Positions 6,099-7,258 of a stretch of DNA of 7,258 nucleotides are shown in pieces (positions within the stretch are counted from its first letter, which is position 1; each line of letters opens with the position of its first letter). Below the pieces are notes generated by a model. That model searched no databases. It was given only the letters and a program-made list of their open reading frames with translations, and had not been told where the DNA came from. The position numbers and the translations under genes are program-made. Origin of the DNA: an uncultured Eubacteriales bacterium. Its GTDB lineage: Bacteria; Bacillota; Clostridia; Christensenellales; Aristaeellaceae. The stretch covers positions 1-7,258 of the forward strand of contig USFL01000073.1 in assembly GCA_900553905.1 (NCBI GenBank). Reading direction: 5' to 3'.

Positions 6099-7223
6099 AT
6101 GAAGATATCCAAGCAGGACGCGCTTACCTGGTTTCGCTTTTTTGCCGAGCTGCCGGAGGACGAGGACCTTCTGCCCCGCCAGCAGGAGATCGCCTGGGCG
6201 GTGTTTTCACAGATCGAGGAGGCGGTGGACGAGCGCTTCCGGCAGTTGAAAGCGCAGATTCCGGGACTCAAGACGATCGGCGGCCGCACCTTCTTTGTCG
6301 GCGACGAGCGGCGGTTTTCCGCCGGATGCCGCTCCTGCCTCACGGGCACGGGTCTGAGCGCCGTACGCAAGACCAACAAATGCAACCTGCAATGCAAATT
6401 CTGCTATGACTACGGCGTGATGGACCAGCTCCCGTCCGTGGGCGAGGGCATGTGGGAAATCGGCGGCACAAAGTTCCGGGCGGAGGATGTCGACCTGCTT
6501 CTGTCCATTCAGCAGAAGCCCACCGGCATTTCGTATGTGTATCTGGAGCCCTTCATGGAGATCGAGGAATACGGCCCCATCATTCGCCGGTTCCATGAGG
6601 CGGGCGTGTATCAGCACATGTATACCAACGGCACGCTGGCCAACGAGCACAACCTTTCCGAACTGGGCCGCGCCGGCCTGAACGAGCTGCGCTTCAACCT
6701 GGGCGCGTCCGGCTGCGCGGACGGCGTGATCGAGGCCATGTGCATCGCCAAGCGACATATCCCCTTCGTGGGCGTGGAAACCCCCATGACCCCGGAGCTC
6801 TACAAAACCTTTCTGCGCAAGAAGGACGACATCCTCTCCACGGGCATCGACTTCATCAACCTGGCGGAGCTGCATCTCAACCCCAACAACATCGGCAACT
6901 ACTGGGGCGAGAATCTCTATCTGTGCCGCCGGGGCTATGTATCGCCCGTGTGGAGCCGGGAGCTGACGCTCAAGCTGATGAAGCAGGCGGATGAGGAAGG
7001 CTGGGCCCCCGTCGTGCATGACTGCTCCAACCATACCAAATTCGCCCGCGACCTCAACCTGCGCGCCAGGGAAGGCGGCTGGTTCGGGGCCAGCAGCTAT
7101 GGCTGCGAATTCGACCGCCTGCCCTATGAGGCGTTTTTGCCCATTCTGAGCGATCCGGATTTTGTATTCCTCAAGGAGGAACCCCTGCCCGACGGATACC
7201 GTCCGGGAGATCTGGTGCTGTAA
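6099..7223 (+). CDS. Uncharacterised radical SAM enzyme
   Basis: 374 residues. The radical SAM cluster motif is KTNKCNLQCKFCYDYG (91-106), a canonical CxxxCxxC at Cys95, Cys99 and Cys102 with Phe101 before the last cysteine. This binds the 4Fe-4S cluster that cleaves S-adenosylmethionine. YLEPFM (148-153) stands where the GEP-like strand is expected and YTNGTL (175-180) on the next strand. FINLAELHLNPNNIGNY (252-268) resembles a conserved late strand of MoaA/PflA-like uncharacterised families. A further CRSC pair (Cys77, Cys80) precedes the main motif, and Cys206, 215, 276, 309 and 336 are also present. Residues 1-60 form a helical N-terminal extension. I cannot assign a substrate. The ATG at 6099 is chosen for the AAGGAG 6 bases upstream; the longer frame from 6048 starts inside the -10 box. 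A Shine-Dalgarno-like AGGAGG (7239-7244) follows, so a partner gene may lie beyond the window. Confidence 0.92.
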   Translation: MKISKQDALTWFRFFAELPEDEDLLPRQQEIAWAVFSQIEEAVDERFRQLKAQIPGLKTIGGRTFFVGDERRFSAGCRSCLTGTGLSAVRKTNKCNLQCKFCYDYGVMDQLPSVGEGMWEIGGTKFRAEDVDLLLSIQQKPTGISYVYLEPFMEIEEYGPIIRRFHEAGVYQHMYTNGTLANEHNLSELGRAGLNELRFNLGASGCADGVIEAMCIAKRHIPFVGVETPMTPELYKTFLRKKDDILSTGIDFINLAELHLNPNNIGNYWGENLYLCRRGYVSPVWSRELTLKLMKQADEEGWAPVVHDCSNHTKFARDLNLRAREGGWFGASSYGCEFDRLPYEAFLPILSDPDFVFLKEEPLPDGYRPGDLVL

Positions 7224-7258
7224 GCCGGTCTGCGAAACAGGAGGCGCGCGCCGCAATC

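Noticed and set aside
6207..7256. A 349-codon open frame on the - strand opposite the radical SAM gene
   Set aside because: It is a mirror frame in GC-rich DNA with no domain pattern; the + strand has the CxxxCxxC motif and a proper start.
7239..7258. Start of a next gene after the AGGAGG at 7239-7244
   Set aside because: No start codon occurs in the remaining 14 bases, so no CDS can be supported inside the window; the site is mentioned only as a hint.

Overview
The window is GC-rich, gene-dense bacterial DNA. It carries sigma-A type promoters (TTGACA / TATAAT-like), strong AAGGAGG-type ribosome binding sites and intrinsic hairpin terminators. With a BltR-like MerR regulator, a YitT-family membrane protein and a possible GH112 phosphorylase end, this suggests a high-GC gut-type Clostridia (Bacillota) lineage. 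That placement is inference from style and gene content. No mobile element, CRISPR array, rRNA or tRNA was seen.

Layout. (1) Positions 2-151 (+) hold the last 49 codons of a gene that enters from the left, tentatively a GH112-type galactosyl-hexosamine phosphorylase. It is followed by two tandem terminators. The first is symmetrical and also serves the converging gene. The second is built into the 3' end of that converging gene. (2) Positions 225-3709 (-) form an apparent three-gene operon read right to left: a YtcJ-like amidohydrolase (3709-2144), ammonia-dependent asparagine synthetase asnA (2115-1108) and an AraC-family regulator (1076-225). The gaps are 28 and 31 bp, and one good promoter lies just upstream of the amidohydrolase. 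(3) Positions 3823-5290 (-) form a two-gene unit: a MerR regulator with a GyrI-like effector domain (5290-4463), then a GNAT acetyltransferase (4437-3823). (4) Divergent from merR, positions 5397-6002 (+) encode a YitT-family membrane protein. The 106-bp gap holds two fully overlapping, face-to-face promoters. The rightward one has the 19-bp spacer typical of MerR-activated promoters, with a dyad inside it. (5) After a terminator that overlaps a perfect TATAAT box, positions 6099-7223 (+) encode an uncharacterised radical SAM protein.

How they may work together. The MerR / YitT / GNAT group looks like a small ligand-responsive cassette: MerR autoregulates and switches on the membrane protein from the shared operator, and the acetyltransferase is co-transcribed with the regulator. 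The amidohydrolase-asnA-araC operon joins an amide or ring hydrolase to asparagine synthesis under its own AraC sensor; the substrate cannot be read from sequence. All intergenic gaps are under 120 bp, so no long stretch is left unexplained.
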